Positions 37,966 through 50,418 are shown, counted from the first letter of the stretch. The stretch is 64,000 nt of DNA from Planococcus citri (GCF_950023065.1 NC_088677.1:67047469-67111468), one strand, 5' to 3'. The notes: generated from the letters alone by a model not told the origin. Numbers and translations: made by a program.

Positions 37966-38787
37966 GGTACCAGCCCCCTGAGAGGACTCTTTGGTCACCA
38001 GGTACAAACATGAGTACATAGAACGTAAGCTATGAGATTTATATGCTTGTAAAGGTCTTGGTGCACCAAATATATGCATACATAGGTACATGTACTCGTA
38101 TTCAAACACTCTTCGTGAGATCCCCTCTCCCCAGACCCAACCACTGCCTTCCTATGGGACATACCAAAAAAATTAAAAAATTGTAAACAGTTATTTGTAG
38201 GAATTTTTCATACTCGTATATTATGTAAGTAGATATACTTGCACTGAAAGCAAAAAACTTGATTTTAAGAGCTGAATTCTTAAAAGTACCTAGTGGCTTT
38301 AGGGGGAAGGGGGCGGATTATGAGGAATTCCCAATATGATTACAGTGGGCTTTCTTGTAAGAAATAAAACTAAAATAAAACTTGTACTGCAATTTGTTTG
38401 ATATCGAATTGCTACTTTGCTGTATGTGTACTACGCATATAGCATAACCTTACCTAATACATGTACACGTGTATGCGCTCGTGGCGTAACTTCAATCATC
38501 CATATCTCAAAAACTGTCACACATACGGAAAAGTTGCATAGAACATTTTTGGTAGGAAATTTGATGCTCTACATTTTTCCTCTGAGGTATTTTATCTCTA
38601 AATGCAACCATTTTTGAGAAAATTGCGAAAAACCGAAAAACGAGGGGGTTTTGGCCCCCTAGCAAAAATGTGGACCACGTGAGGGGGCGACAACATCACT
38701 TTTTTAATCAAGGGAAATGTCCTCTACAATAATCAGCCATCAAACCTCGAGCACCTCAAAGTGCATACGTCACGTAAGCTAGCGCCT
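37966..38787 (-). repeat. Right arm of the foldback element
   Basis: Inverted counterpart of 36705-37534. Confidence 0.85.
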
Positions 38788-39058
38788 CGTCTAATTCGCT
38801 TATGGCTTTTTTTATCGTCTCAAGGACACCATCTCCCATATGAGTCATGAGTTGTTGGAATAAATTGAATAGAAACTCGTCGCGATTATGAGATCTGCGC
38901 AGCACAAACATTGCTCGTATGTTTTGCGTTTTAATTCACTTCATTTGCTGAATAATACTGATACCGGCTATCGCAGTAGTTTCGAATAATAACTCGGATT
39001 ACGTGTATATTTTTCGATTTAAAAAAAATAATTTCTGTTTAATTTACAAAAAAAAAAA

Positions 39059-42000
39059 ATGACGCTATCGAAACCTCAAGTGAAATGTGAAGATGACTCT
39101 GGATTTCAAGAAGAGACTGTTTCTAACTCCAGCGATTTTGAAAAATCCGGCAACGGAGACAAGCAGGATGAAAAACCTACTACCAGGGTAATGTATTAAA
39201 ATCTTGAACTTTAGACCTACCCATCGGTGAGTACTTATCATAAAAAATAATCGTTTTGTTTTAAAAACAGATCAAGCTTGGAAGAGGCAAACAGAGTATT
39301 GTACTTGAATTCGAAGACGATGCTGGACGAAATTTTGAAGCAACAGTTGTGAGTATTTCTTGATACCTACAGTCCTAAAATACCTACATATAGATCACTG
39401 ATGAAAAAAAATGATTATCCTAATTGATTTCTAAATGAAAATTTCCAACAGGACATATCTGATATTTGCATCAAGTTCAAAGGATTTGTTCAGCAGTTCG
39501 ATGGAAAAAATTCTCATGGAAAAAAAGTCGACGTTGATACTTCTTCGCAAGATTCAAAACATTCTGATGAAACGACGGTAATTACGTATATTAACTGTTT
39601 ACGTACAGTGGTTTCAAAAAGTTTTGCCACGCTTCTCAATAAATCGCTTCATTTTTTAAGTTGACGAAACTGGCTCAAATTTTGAGATGAATAAAAGAAA
39701 ATCTGAAACTAGAATATTACAGAAAATTGAATTTTTAGCAATAAAGGTCATTTTTAAGAAAAATAGGTACCTACCTAATAATAAAAAAATCGACGTCCAA
39801 TGTAATTTAATTTTTTTAAAATAATAATTTATTAAATCTTTTAAATTAATTTTTTGGATTTTAATGTTTCATTAATTTTTAATTCAATATTATTATAATT
39901 TTTTTACGATTTTAAACATATTTTGCTTATCTCTGATGAAGTGGGTAGTATTCTAAAAAATTCATTAATAATGGCCAGAGTAAAAATTGCTTATTTCTTT
40001 CAATTTTGAAGATGTATATTATTTGTATACCCTAAATAGGCAACTTTTATTTTAGATCTCCCAAGATGTTGAATTGGAATATTCTCAATACTTATTTACT
40101 TGGAATTTGAAATTGTTTGTCTGAAAAGCTTTCAAGCTGTCGATACATAGAATTATTATTTTTAATTTATTGATCTATATTTTTTTCTATGCAGCAGGCT
40201 ACTGATAAAAGTAAAGGCAGTTCTGAAGTTGATCGATTTTCCGATACTAAGCCATTAACCATACCTCCATCAAGGGTGGAAGAATTGAAAGTGAGTTGTA
40301 TTTGAAAGCGCCATCGTATGCATTATTTACATTGCGTACTTTCAGAATTTAGACTGGTTATTCTTGGATTTTTTTCAGCGAGTGCTAACATTTCCTCAAG
40401 TATTGAAATCACCCTTGAAAGATACGAATAAAATTCCAGAAAAACATACAGAAACAATAAAAAATTGCGTGGATAAATTGAAGGTACGTCCCTGTTGTTA
40501 TTTTATTTGAGGTTATTACATAGGTAGATTATTCTTTAGTGACATACCTACTTATTTTTAAATGCGTTATTAGGTACCTCCGCCTACCTATCTAGGTGAA
40601 CATCTGAAAATCACAACTCCCCCCTCTCTCTAGAGCTCCCAACAACAATTTTAGAACAAAAGTGACTCTGGATATTTGAATTTATTGACACCAGGAACAA
40701 ATTTATTAATGTGCTGAAAAATTTTCAAATTTTTGATTTTCTCAAAACGTTCTTTCATCTCAGAAACCATTCACTTCAAAAAGCATTTGGAAAATGATGA
40801 GTATACCTATCTAATTTCGAATATTCACAGGTAAATTTCCAGTATTCAAAGGTAAATAACAGTGAAGATGAAAAAGAGAATAAAGTTTATGACACTTCCC
40901 TTGCAAAATCAATGGCATCGAACAAAAATCCAGACGACACGAAATTAGATTTCGCAGCTGTAAATAAGAAACTGAATGAAGAAGAAGAATGGCTAGTAAA
41001 AAGCTCAAAACAATTAAAGGTAGGTTTCACTTAAAAGATAAATTTTGTGCCAACGGGCGACATACAGTGGTTGAAGAACGTTTGTGTGAATTCATTTCTT
41101 TTTTTTTGTGGAACTAAAGCTATTCAGAGTGAAAAATGTTTGAAATTCTGGAATAATGACAAGAAAACTTTTTGAACTGGTACTCTCTGATTTGATTGAG
41201 ACCAAGCTAGATAGAAAAAGCATGTCCTAAAACCCCTGTAACCAAAATTTCATATCATAAAGTTCATTTTTCGATTTTTAGTAAATTTTTGAGAATTAAA
41301 AAAAAAGTGTTCTAAGAACGATTTTTAAACTTTTGAATGATACCCATTTTAAAAGAAAAAAATATCTTTTCGAATATTTTTGCCTCTTCAATTTCAAAGT
41401 TGAACAAAAATTCATAATGACAAAATTTGTTTATTTTCTAAAGAACTATCCATCCCCATGGTCAAAAATACGTTTTTCTTGATTTTTTTTCAAAGCTAGG
41501 TTACCCCTTAATTTCAGAGATAGGCAACTTATCTATCTAACGTTTTTTCCCAAGTCCTATAGATATCCAAATCTGAAGTTTCAAATTGAAAAATTCACTT
41601 ACATTACTTTGATAAAACGAAAAATAAAAATGTAACTAGGTACATATAAATTATAATTACTTACCTAGTTATTGCAATTTTACAGGATTTGTCCAATCTC
41701 ATCGGCAATTCAAAAAATAAAAAGGAAGATCTCATCAATAGTGATAAATCGTCGAAAAATCATTCGTCTCCTAAAATCGAAGTTGAAAAAGCCAGCAACG
41801 ATCCTACCTTAAACGTACTAAAACAAGCACCAAAGTGTTCTATTGATCCAATCCCATCATGGGAAGAATTTTCAAAAGAATTGTCCCATAATCAGAAATT
41901 ATTCACGTTAGGAAAATCCAAAAAAATCCAAACCGTGAATAAAAAGTCTTCGGTAACACCTTTCAATTCAACATTTGAAATACCTAAGGAAAATTCTACA

Positions 42001-44810
42001 TCACCATTCAACTCAAAATGCCCAAATGAAAAAATACTCCCTCGTTCTTCATCATCAGTTGCCTCTCGTACGATGTCTTTGCCCAAATATGAGAAACCTA
42101 TTAGTGCTCTACCAGCTGCTGCGAAATCCACAGGTGAAAAAGTGGTTCCTTCGGCTATATCAGCTGATTTTGATAGAAACGAAAACTCTCTCAAATCCAT
42201 AACAAAACCTACTCAAGAAAAGTCAATTGGGCAAGATGCACGGATTACTTCCGATGAGTGTCAGAATCTCACTGACTCTGCTGAAAAACTTGTGAAAGAA
42301 AAAGATGAGGTGAAATGTACTGACTTCTCTACGAAATCCATTGAAAATGAAGCTGCTTCTATAATCGACTCTGTTGCAAAGCCTACCAGTGAACAAGAAC
42401 CGATCACTAATCCTGGTGGTTTAGATAAAGACATCGAAACAGTTTCAAAGCATGAGACCATATCATTAGCTCAAAAGTCGACTGTTCGAAGCATTTCTGA
42501 TCTATCTCAAAAAGACTCGACCTCAAAATTGAAAAGTGAGATAGCGACTCAAAAATTAGATCTTGTCAATGAGACGTCCAATGTAAAAGAGACAAAAGTC
42601 TCATCTTCTGACTATTCCACTTCAAGTCCTCCGGACAGTAAATTATCGATTCCACTGGAGGCAAAGATTTCTTGTAGAACAATAAAAGTAGAATCCGAGG
42701 TGAAATGTGTGAATGAGAAGCTTCAAGGACGATCGTCTCAAGTGAGTCTCAGCATTTTAGAAAACCTCAAAACGTAAGGTTAATCTACTTACTCTGAACT
42801 TAGGCACTTACATCCATAAATTTTAAAATTTTTCTGCAGTTGGTTGAAAATCTGAGATCAGAACGGGCCTCTTCTGCTGAAATTTCTATAGAACAAAAAC
42901 CAGTTGTTCGAGAAGTCCAATCTAGTCAAAAGAGCACGCATGATGGGTCTTCTGAACTTCGTAATTTGAGCCATGATCAGTCATCTTCCAAGGTATGAAA
43001 TTTTTTAAATCAACGTTGAAATTTATACAGAACCAGATTTACTATATCTACGTAAATAAAAATATTTCAGGTAACAAATGAAACAGCAAAACGAGTCACC
43101 CTTGATGCCACTCCAAAGCCTATTGAACAAAAACCAATTGCATCTGTCAAAGGATGTCCAAGAAGAAATGTGACAAATGAACGATCATCAGAACCATCTC
43201 CACAACCACCTCTACAACCACCTTCACAACCATCTCGACCTAATGTATGTTACCTATTGAGTACCTAACATACCTAATTACCAACCTATTTAGTTTGAGA
43301 AAACGCTATTCTTATGGGGAAGAAAAATCAGAAAATTGAATTGAAAGGGGAAAAACTAATTCGAATTACGAATACGAATCGTTGAAATTTTTGAATCGTG
43401 AATCGCGAATCATTACTTCAATTTAGCGATTCGAATCATGAAATCCTACAAGAATCGCTTTAAAAATCGCACCTCTCCTGCTTTACCTACATCTTTAAAT
43501 TGCACTGCTTTATTTTGCAGGTGACTGCAAGTTCAACTTCCAATGATGATCACTCTTCTGTTCGTCGTAGAACTGATTATGAGTCTGATGTAAGAGATAT
43601 CTATGATGATTTTTCAGGAATAGTCTTGGAATAGTTGAGTAATTTTTTTTTAATTCATTACTTTTTTGTAGCTGTATGGAGGTGGACTCTTTGAATCTCT
43701 ATTGAGAGACCTACAATTTTCATCACCCGTCAGCAGATTATCCAGCTTAGCAAGAACCGACATATTTGAGGAAAACTACAGAGAACCTGTTCTTAATGTG
43801 AGTTGGATATATCAAACTTTCAAGATATACTTACACTGGCATCTTAATTCCTACATTAGAGCAGATCGAAAAAAAAAAAAAATACATAAAAGAATTTTGA
43901 ACAAATTCAGTGGACAACTTCATTTTGATTTCAGTCACTCAGAAATTTTTCAGAAGTGAAAGTGTCCTTGAAAGGGAGATATATGAGTTCTCAAAAAAAG
44001 AGCAATCTTTCCAAAAAAAAATCAGATTTTTCTGAGATTCTGCGTCAACCTAGGCCAATGCCATCAAAATTCAAGACCACTTTCAGAGCCTAATGAGTGG
44101 CTGAAAATTTGCCAATCACTTATTTTTGGATAAATTCGTCTTTTGAGCATCCCAAAAAATGTTTCCTCGGTTTTAGAAATGATGTAGGTACCTATGTCGA
44201 TGTTTTTGAACGAAAAAACCACGTTTTTTTTCTCGAAAATGTCTCCTCTTTGAAGACTCATATCTCCCCTCCAGAAGCACCTGACGAGCTACAAAATTTT
44301 CAGAGTGACTTTCAACTCAAAATGAAGGGCTCCACTGAATTTAGTAAACATTTTCCAAGATTCTTTTTTTTTCACGATCCATCCTAACTAACATATGTAC
44401 ATCTACATACCTACCTACCTAGACCTACAACGTAACGATAATAATTAATTTTGCTCGAACAGATTTCCGGTATCGGTAGAACTAAAAAATTTAACGCATT
44501 TATGCAATGCCCAGGAGGCAAAAGGCCTGTAACAGATTTACCGGGAGTTGGTGATAAAGGTGGACAACGTTTGAGAGCTCTAGGTTTTGAAACAGTAAGT
44601 CTTCAAGTTGCATGCGAATAAAGTGACCAGATCATTGGCGCCATTTTTTGTTTTTGTTTTTGTTTTTTTTTTTAGGCTGGAAAACTACATCAACAATACC
44701 TGAGGTTTGGTAGAGACAAATCGGTTTTTCAAAGTTGGCTGTGGACTGCCGCAGGTTTGAATCGAAGATGGTCTTCGCAGTGTTTCGATGCACTTGAATT
44801 GATGGATTGA
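39059..44810 (+). CDS. BAF-domain fusion protein 1 (novel N-terminus plus C-terminal BAF-like domain)
   Basis: Thirteen exons: 39059-39187, 39271-39348, 39452-39577, 40195-40290, 40379-40483, 40831-41019, 41686-42741, 42840-42992, 43071-43244, 43521-43589, 43672-43797, 44463-44594 and 44676-44810. Every exon is a multiple of three and every join is phase 0; 855 aa. Residues 44-100 form a small conserved block (IKLGRGKQS, EFEDDAGRNFEATV, DISDICIKFKGF) shared with the second gene. The middle is Ser/Lys/Glu-rich and probably disordered, with one distinctive motif, PIPSWEEFSKELSHNQKLF. Residues 778-855 align without gaps to BAF through the first two-thirds (GKRPVTDLPGVG, GGQRLRALGF), and the intron after GFET is at the same codon as in BAF. 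The start poly-A/ATG context is acceptable. Exon 4 has a CAG|CAG double acceptor. Introns hold repeat-like DNA (for example a degenerate inverted repeat at about 43966-44280). Function unknown; chromatin binding or BAF heterodimerisation is inference. Confidence 0.85.
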
Positions 44811-44888
44811 TGGGCGACGTAAAAATATATTGGTTACCTATTATTGATTTTTATAATTACCCAAGTGATATGTTGATACTCAGCTCAA

Positions 44889-44894
44889 AATAAA
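44889..44894 (+). terminator. Poly(A) signal of BAF-fusion gene 1
   Basis: AATAAA 79 bases after the stop; a second AATAAA follows near 44948. Confidence 0.65.
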
Positions 44895-45056
44895 AAGTTT
44901 ATACTTACTTTTATCCTAACCTTTCGAAATTTTATTGTTTCAATCAAAATAAAGTCCGTATGTATAGGTATGTACTTCGTTAAAGATAAAGATTCAAGAA
45001 AAGTAGGTAGGTACATTTAACATTTTAATCTATGCCGCTAGTAAAGAAAGTACCTA

Positions 45057-45281
45057 CCGGGTGCCCAGAAATATCGAGCACCCCTAAGAAAGTTTTTCAT
45101 TAAAAATATAGGTTGGCAACGTGAAATAGATGCATATGGTTGGTGGAATGTTATCTCTCCAGTCCAACAACCAATCATGTACTATCATTATTATCATTCA
45201 GTCATTCACCGTGAACAACCAACTACCAAGTATTTTAGTAGAAAACTTTCTCAGGGGTGCTCGATATTTCTGGGCACCCTG
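45057..45281. mobile_element. 225-bp mariner-type MITE with TA target site
   Basis: Terminal inverted repeats of about 42 bp beginning C(C/A)GGGTGCCCAGAAATATCG run inward from 45057 and 45281. TA dinucleotides flank both ends (45055-45056 and 45282-45283). The CAGGGTG tip and TA duplication fit Tc1/mariner-type non-autonomous elements. The core has no transposase. Confidence 0.8.
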
Positions 45282-45898
45282 TATGGTGATTCAGTCCTTG
45301 ACTTCGATTCTGAATTTCTGAATTCTGATTTTCAATTTTCATATCTCATTGGTTCGAATTCCTTGTTTTTTCATTTACAAAAAAACAACTAAAACAAGTA
45401 CCGAACTTACCAAAGATTTTTCATTTTTCTTTCTCATTGATCTTTTTGAAAAGAAAGCAATAAGGGAAAAAATCACCAAATGTTATCAAAATTGAGCAGA
45501 AATTTGTTAAAACTTAAAATTGCGTCAAGTTGATAAAATTTTATTAAAGTACCTAACTATGTATGTATTACTTTTAAAATTCAACTAAGCAAAAAGCTGG
45601 TAAAAAACATCGTCACAACTTGTTAAAATTAATTATTAAAATAGAATTATAAAACACTTCTCAAAAGTTCAAAACCTTGCAAAAATCGTCTTAGTCGTCA
45701 AAATGGTAACACTGACTCGAAAACCTCGTGTTCGACATGTGTTTGACTGTTTGAATGATAAGACATAAGAGTAAGAGTATTGATTAAAAAAATAGATTTT
45801 AATTTAAACAACAATGAAGTGATCGAAAATTTTTGAATTATTACGATTAAAAAAATACTTCAGTACCTTTTCAGTGAAAGTTACATCAATTTTTCAAA
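45282..45898. other. Promoter side of the ZAD zinc-finger gene
   Basis: AT-rich spacer with no gene recognised; it must contain the promoter and leader of the gene starting at 45899. Confidence 0.5.
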
Positions 45899-48572
45899 AT
45901 GCACAACAAACATTGTCGTTTATGTGGCAATCAGAACAACGAAATGTTTGATGTTTTCAGCGAAACCGGTTCAAATAAACAGCTCGAATCGAAAATTAAA
46001 GAAATCGTTCGTTTGAATGTAAGTATTTCATAATCAGATACCCATCTTCTTAACACCAAAGTAACCATCATACTAAATTATAGCAACATTTAAATCAAAA
46101 CAGACCATTCCTACGATGTGTTTTAAAAATTTCTCCAAAAATTATTTAGTACTTCTCTTCACAGATTTTGCCGGATGATTCTTTACCGAAAACTGTGTGT
46201 GTTTCGTGCACTAACCATTTAGAAAACGCTTCACATTTTATAGATCAATGTCACCAAACTCAAACTTATCTAAGTCAATTGTACGAAGAAATCATATTGC
46301 CGGTAAGTATCGAATTTTTCTGAAAAAAAAATCATTTTCATATTCAGTAAGTTACTGTAATTTATGAACTAAACATTTTTTTTGTAGACTTCAACCCAAA
46401 ATTCTTTTCGAGCGCCGAATCATGCGGAGAAAATTAGGGTTGTATTGAATGATCGAGCTGATATCGAGATAAATATCACCAAATTGAGATCTATCCTAAG
46501 TTGCAAATTAGAACCTGATCAAACTGATTTAGATAACGATTCTATTGAAAACAACTCAAGTCAGATAATTTCAGCGCAACCTTATGATAACGATACTCAC
46601 CAGAATACTACCGAAGTACCGGAAAATTCAAACGCTGTTAAAGACGATACCAATTCAAACCCATCAACTTCAAACAGCGAACCTGTTGGCAATACATCGG
46701 ATAAAAAAAATGCAATCCCAGTTGAAAAAATTAGCGATGGAAATTTGGATCATGTTCCATCCAACGATACGTGTTCTTCCACCAATGATTCTCAAGAGAC
46801 TATTCCTCTCGCAAACACACAAAATACAACGAGTAATCGTAGCAGGTTGAAAAGAAAATGCACCATGCGAACGACACCGATTAATGACCACCTTGATTCT
46901 AGTGATGAAGAAAACCGTGAACCGGACGCAAATAGTGATTATGGCGATGATTTGAACGATACTACTAATGGAAAAAAACCCAAACTTCAAACTAAACTTC
47001 GTTCATTTTTATGCAAACTATGCACATCTTCGTTCAAAGATAAAAAAAACCTCGATGAGCATTTGAAGACAGCTCATGCACGTAAGACATTCAAATGTCC
47101 AATTTGCAGTCACATAGCTAAAAACCAAAAGGGAATAACGCAACACATAAAGAGAGCCCACAATAAACCATTTGCTTGTGCGATATGCGGCTACAGAATT
47201 GGAGAAAAAATACTAATTCGGCAACACATCGAGAGCCAGCATACTCCAGCATCATGGACATTGAAAAAAAATGCCGAAGTGAGCAAAATAAAACACTATT
47301 CGACACTAATCAAATGCATTTTCTAATAACCTCCTTTTTTTTTTACAGGAAAACAATAATAAAGATTTCTTTTGCGCTACTTGCAACAAAACATTTTCCC
47401 ATGAGTTGACTTACCAGGAGCATTTAAACATTCATTCTGGAAAACACCCATTTTTATGCAAACTGCGCACAGCTTCGTTCAGAGGTAGACTTGCACTCAA
47501 TCAGCATTTACGAACAGTTCACTCCGATGAGCAATCCAAACGCCCAACTTGCGATTATGTAGCCAAACACAAAGGCAAACTAACTGAACACATGAAGTGT
47601 GTCCACGATAAACCATTTACATGTGCTATATGTGGCTACAAATCCGTAGAAAAATTACGCATTCGACAACACATTACGAATCAACATACTCCAGCGTCGT
47701 GGACATTGAAAAAAAATACCAAAGTAAGCAAATCAAAGCACAACTTGACAATAATCAACTTATTCATTTCCTAATAACCTTCACTTTTCCACTTTTTACA
47801 GAAAAACGATAAACGTTTCTTTTGCGCAATTTGCAAGGAAACATTTTCCCAAGAGTTGATTTATCAAGAGCATTTAAACGTTCATTCTGGGAAACGCCCG
47901 TTTTCATGCAAACTATGCACGGCTTCATTCAGAGATAGACTTGCACTCAATAAGCATTTACGAACAATTCACTCAGATGAGCGATTCAAATGCCCAACTT
48001 GTGATTATGTTGCCAAATACAAAGGAAAACTAACTGCCCACATAATGGCTGTCCACGATAAACCATTTACATGTGACACATGCGGCCACAGAACGGGCGA
48101 AAAGGATAAACTTCAACATCACATTGCCAGTAAACATTCTTCGACCATGTCTTTTGTTTGTGAAGTCTGCGGTAAAGCGTTCGGAACCAACCGTTCTCTG
48201 AAAATTCACATGAGAAATATTCATTTCCCGGAGCCGAGGGTTTGTCAAATCTGTGGTACTGTTTGTCCTTCATATTCGAAATACAACACGCATATATTCA
48301 AATGTGGCAAAGAGAAACAAAAATACGAATGTGAGAAGTGTGGACAAAAGTATGCAAAGAAGTGTTCCCTCCAAGATCACATGAATAAGCATTTGAATCG
48401 GAAGCCTTACAAATGTAAAGTTTGTGGTAAGGCATTCTACATGAAAATTCGATTGAACACTCACGAATATGTTCATCGTGGAGCAAATTTCCAATGTGAA
48501 ATTTGTGATCGGTCTTTTAAGAGAAAAGATAATATGAAAAGTCATATGAAGAGACAGCATTCGACGAAATAA
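45899..48572 (+). CDS. ZAD-C2H2 zinc-finger protein with triplicated finger exon
   Basis: Probable sequence-specific DNA-binding nuclear protein. Exons 45899-46018, 46165-46302, 46388-47278, 47349-47723 and 47802-48572, all phase 0, 764 aa. The ZAD dimerisation domain is at 1-86, with zinc ligands Cys6/Cys9 (CRLC) and Cys52/Cys55 (CVSC). A polar linker to about 275 follows. Then come C2H2 fingers in repeated modules: the end of exon 3, exon 4 and the start of exon 5 each code for the same three-finger unit (FxCKLxTxSF, TFKCPxC, PFxCxICGY, then QHTPASWTLKKN in the first two). In exon 4 two zinc cysteines are replaced by arginine (CKLRTASF, SKRPTCDY), so fingers are broken there. The C-terminal fingers (FVCEVCGKAF, YECEKCGQKY, YKCKVCGKAF, FQCEICDRSF) are canonical. 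Orthology is not assigned; the gene sits inside the BAF-fusion locus. Confidence 0.92.
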
Positions 48573-48763
48573 AACTATGAGGTGTGATGATACGATCGTG
48601 ACTGAAGTTTAAATTTTTTTTAGTGATAGATATTTTCGTGTGTGAATTTCTGTGGGTATGTTTATTTTCTATATATTCGTTTACTTAAAAAATATAATAA
48701 TTAATAATTTTTTTTTGAGTGAAATTTGTGCATTTGTGGTATCATTTGATGAATCGCGTTCAA

Positions 48764-48769
48764 AATAAA
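48764..48769 (+). terminator. Poly(A) signal of the ZAD zinc-finger gene
   Basis: AATAAA about 190 bases after the stop, right at the edge of a segmental duplication. Confidence 0.6.
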
Positions 48770-49106
48770 GTGAGTGTGAATTCATTCTTTCTTGGAGCTA
48801 AATCGAATTGAAAAATGTTTGAAGTTCTGGTCTCTGGGATACTGACGAGAAAACTTTTTGAAATGGTACTCTCTGATTTGAATGAGACTACGTTAGATAG
48901 AATAAGCATTTCCTAAAACCCTTGTAACCAAAATTTCGGTCCTAAAGTTCATTTTTAAAAAAACGGTTCCAAAAGCGATTTCTAACTTTTTAATAATATT
49001 TTAAAAGAAAACAAAATTTTGAAATTTCTTTTAAAATATTTTTAGCGCCTTCAATTTTAAAGTTGGATAAAAATTCTTAATGACAAAATTTGTTTATTTT
49101 CTAAAG

Positions 49107-49901
49107 CACTAACAAGGGAGGTGCCCCAGGTGACATGCACCGATTTCAATGATTCTTGCACCATTAGATAGAGGATATCGAACATAGTCTACCACAAAAT
49201 TTTCAGCTGCTGAAGTTGATATTTCGATTTTTCAGAGCGATTTTTCGATTTTCACATAGCAATTTTGAAAATTTGAGCCAAAATAGTCGGCGCAGGTCGC
49301 ATACCAAAACTTCTCATATTATTTTGGCATTTTAATACACATGGTGAGACTAGCCCACAGTGAAATTTTCAGCTGCTGAAGGTGATATTTCAGTGGTCTA
49401 GGGCAATTTTTTGATTTTCACATGGCAATTTTGAAAAATGGTCCAAAAATAGTCGGCGGAGGTCGCATACCGAAACCTCTCATATTATTTTGGCATTTCA
49501 ATACGTATGATGAGACTAGCCCACGGTGAAATTTTCAGCTGCTGAAGTTGATATTTCAGGCTTCCAGAGTAATTTTTTGATTTTCTCATAGAAATTTTGA
49601 AAAATGGGCTAAAAATAGTCGGCGGAGGTCGCATACCAAAACCTTCCATATTATTTGGGCATTTTAATACATATGATGAGACTAGCCCATAGTGAAATTT
49701 TTAGCTGCAGAAGTTGATATTTCAGCATTCCAGGGCGATTTTTCGATTTTTTCAAAATTGCAATGTGAAAATCGAAAAATCGTGATATTCACTTCAGGCA
49801 GCTGAAAATTTAGGGATAGACTATGTTTGAGGTCCTCTATACAATGGTGCAAGAATCATTAAAATCGGTGCATGTCACCTGGGGCACCTCCCTTGTAAGT
49901 G
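49107..49901. mobile_element. TIR element filled with 166-bp tandem repeats
   Basis: Ends are inverted: CACT(A/T)ACAAGGGAGGTGCC at 49107 and its complement ending at 49901. Arm similarity continues inward for roughly 150 bp. Between the arms, three units repeat at 166-bp spacing (GTCGGCG(C/G)AGGTCGCATACC at 49286, 49452 and 49618), and parts of the unit are the same as the subterminal arm sequence. No protein is encoded. The CACTA-like tip hints at the CMC/CACTA group, but no clear target duplication is seen, so the family is unassigned. Confidence 0.8.
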
Positions 49902-50165
49902 CCCATTCCCATGGTCAAAAATACGTTTTTCTCAATTTTTTTTTCAAAGCTAGGTTGCCCCTTAATTTTAGAGATAGGCAAATTATCCATCTAACATTTT
50001 TTTTTCAAGTCTTATACCCGGTTATATTATAACCAAATCTGAATGCTTTGGCATCCACTCACCAGACACCCCCCCCCCCCCGCACACCCTAGATTTGTTT
50101 GTTCTTTGTTTTTTATCAAACAATTCACTTATACCTTAGCTTGATAAAACCTGGCAATTTTGCGA

Positions 50166-50418
50166 GATTTGTCCAATCTCAACGTCAATTCAAAAAATGA
50201 AAAAGATCTCATCCATTGTGATAAATCGTCGAAAAATCGTTTCATCTCCTAAAATCGGATGTGAAAAAGCAAGCAATGACTCTATCTCAAACGTACTAAT
50301 AAAACAAGCACCGAAGTGTTCCATTGATCCAATCCCATCATGGGAAGAATTTTCAAAAGAATTGTCCCATAATCAGAAATTATTCACGTTAGGAAATTCA
50401 AAAAAAAAGTCTTCTTGA
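50166..50418 (+). pseudogene. Stray copy of exon 7 start of BAF-fusion gene 1
   Basis: Homologous to 41686-41940. The acceptor AG has been lost (TTTTACAG became TTTTGCGA). One extra base after SKN shifts the frame to a stop, a 3-bp insertion follows, and the copy ends at a stop after about 250 bp. Yet about 75 bp coding IDPIPSWEEFSKELSHNQKL is unchanged from gene 1. It is probably a dead third member or a failed duplication; recent gene conversion would explain the identical stretch. Confidence 0.85.

Larger units (their letters stand above)
36705..38787. mobile_element. Foldback element with ~0.8-kb inverted arms
   Basis: Left arm about 36705-37534 and right arm about 37966-38787 are inverted copies with very few differences, apart from one ~8-bp indel near the inner end. 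The outer tips read AGGCGCTAGCTTACG and its complement. The 430-bp centre has no recognisable protein. Short frames at 36875-37075 (-) and 38417-38617 (+) are mirror images of the same arm sequence, not genes. Outer edges are uncertain by about 10 bp; a TA flank is possible on both sides. No transposase was found, so this is a non-autonomous foldback transposon or a large hairpin locus between BAF and the first BAF-fusion gene. Confidence 0.85.
48770..50418 (+). repeat. Segmental duplicate of BAF-fusion gene 1 intron 6 and start of exon 7
   Basis: 48770-49106 and 49902-50418 match, in order, 41082-41940 of BAF-fusion gene 1 (for example ACTTTTTGAA(C/A)TGGTACTCTC, the intron end, then the exon). 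A transposable element at 49107-49901 interrupts the copy; the original at about 41440-41450 lacks it, so the insertion came after the duplication. Confidence 0.85.

Noticed and set aside
36875..38617. Two almost identical small frames on opposite strands
   Set aside because: They are the same stretch of the two inverted arms of the foldback element, not duplicated genes.
45353..45363. GGTTCGAATTC resembling a tRNA B box
   Set aside because: It has TC rather than the CC expected at its end, no A box at the right distance and no cloverleaf.
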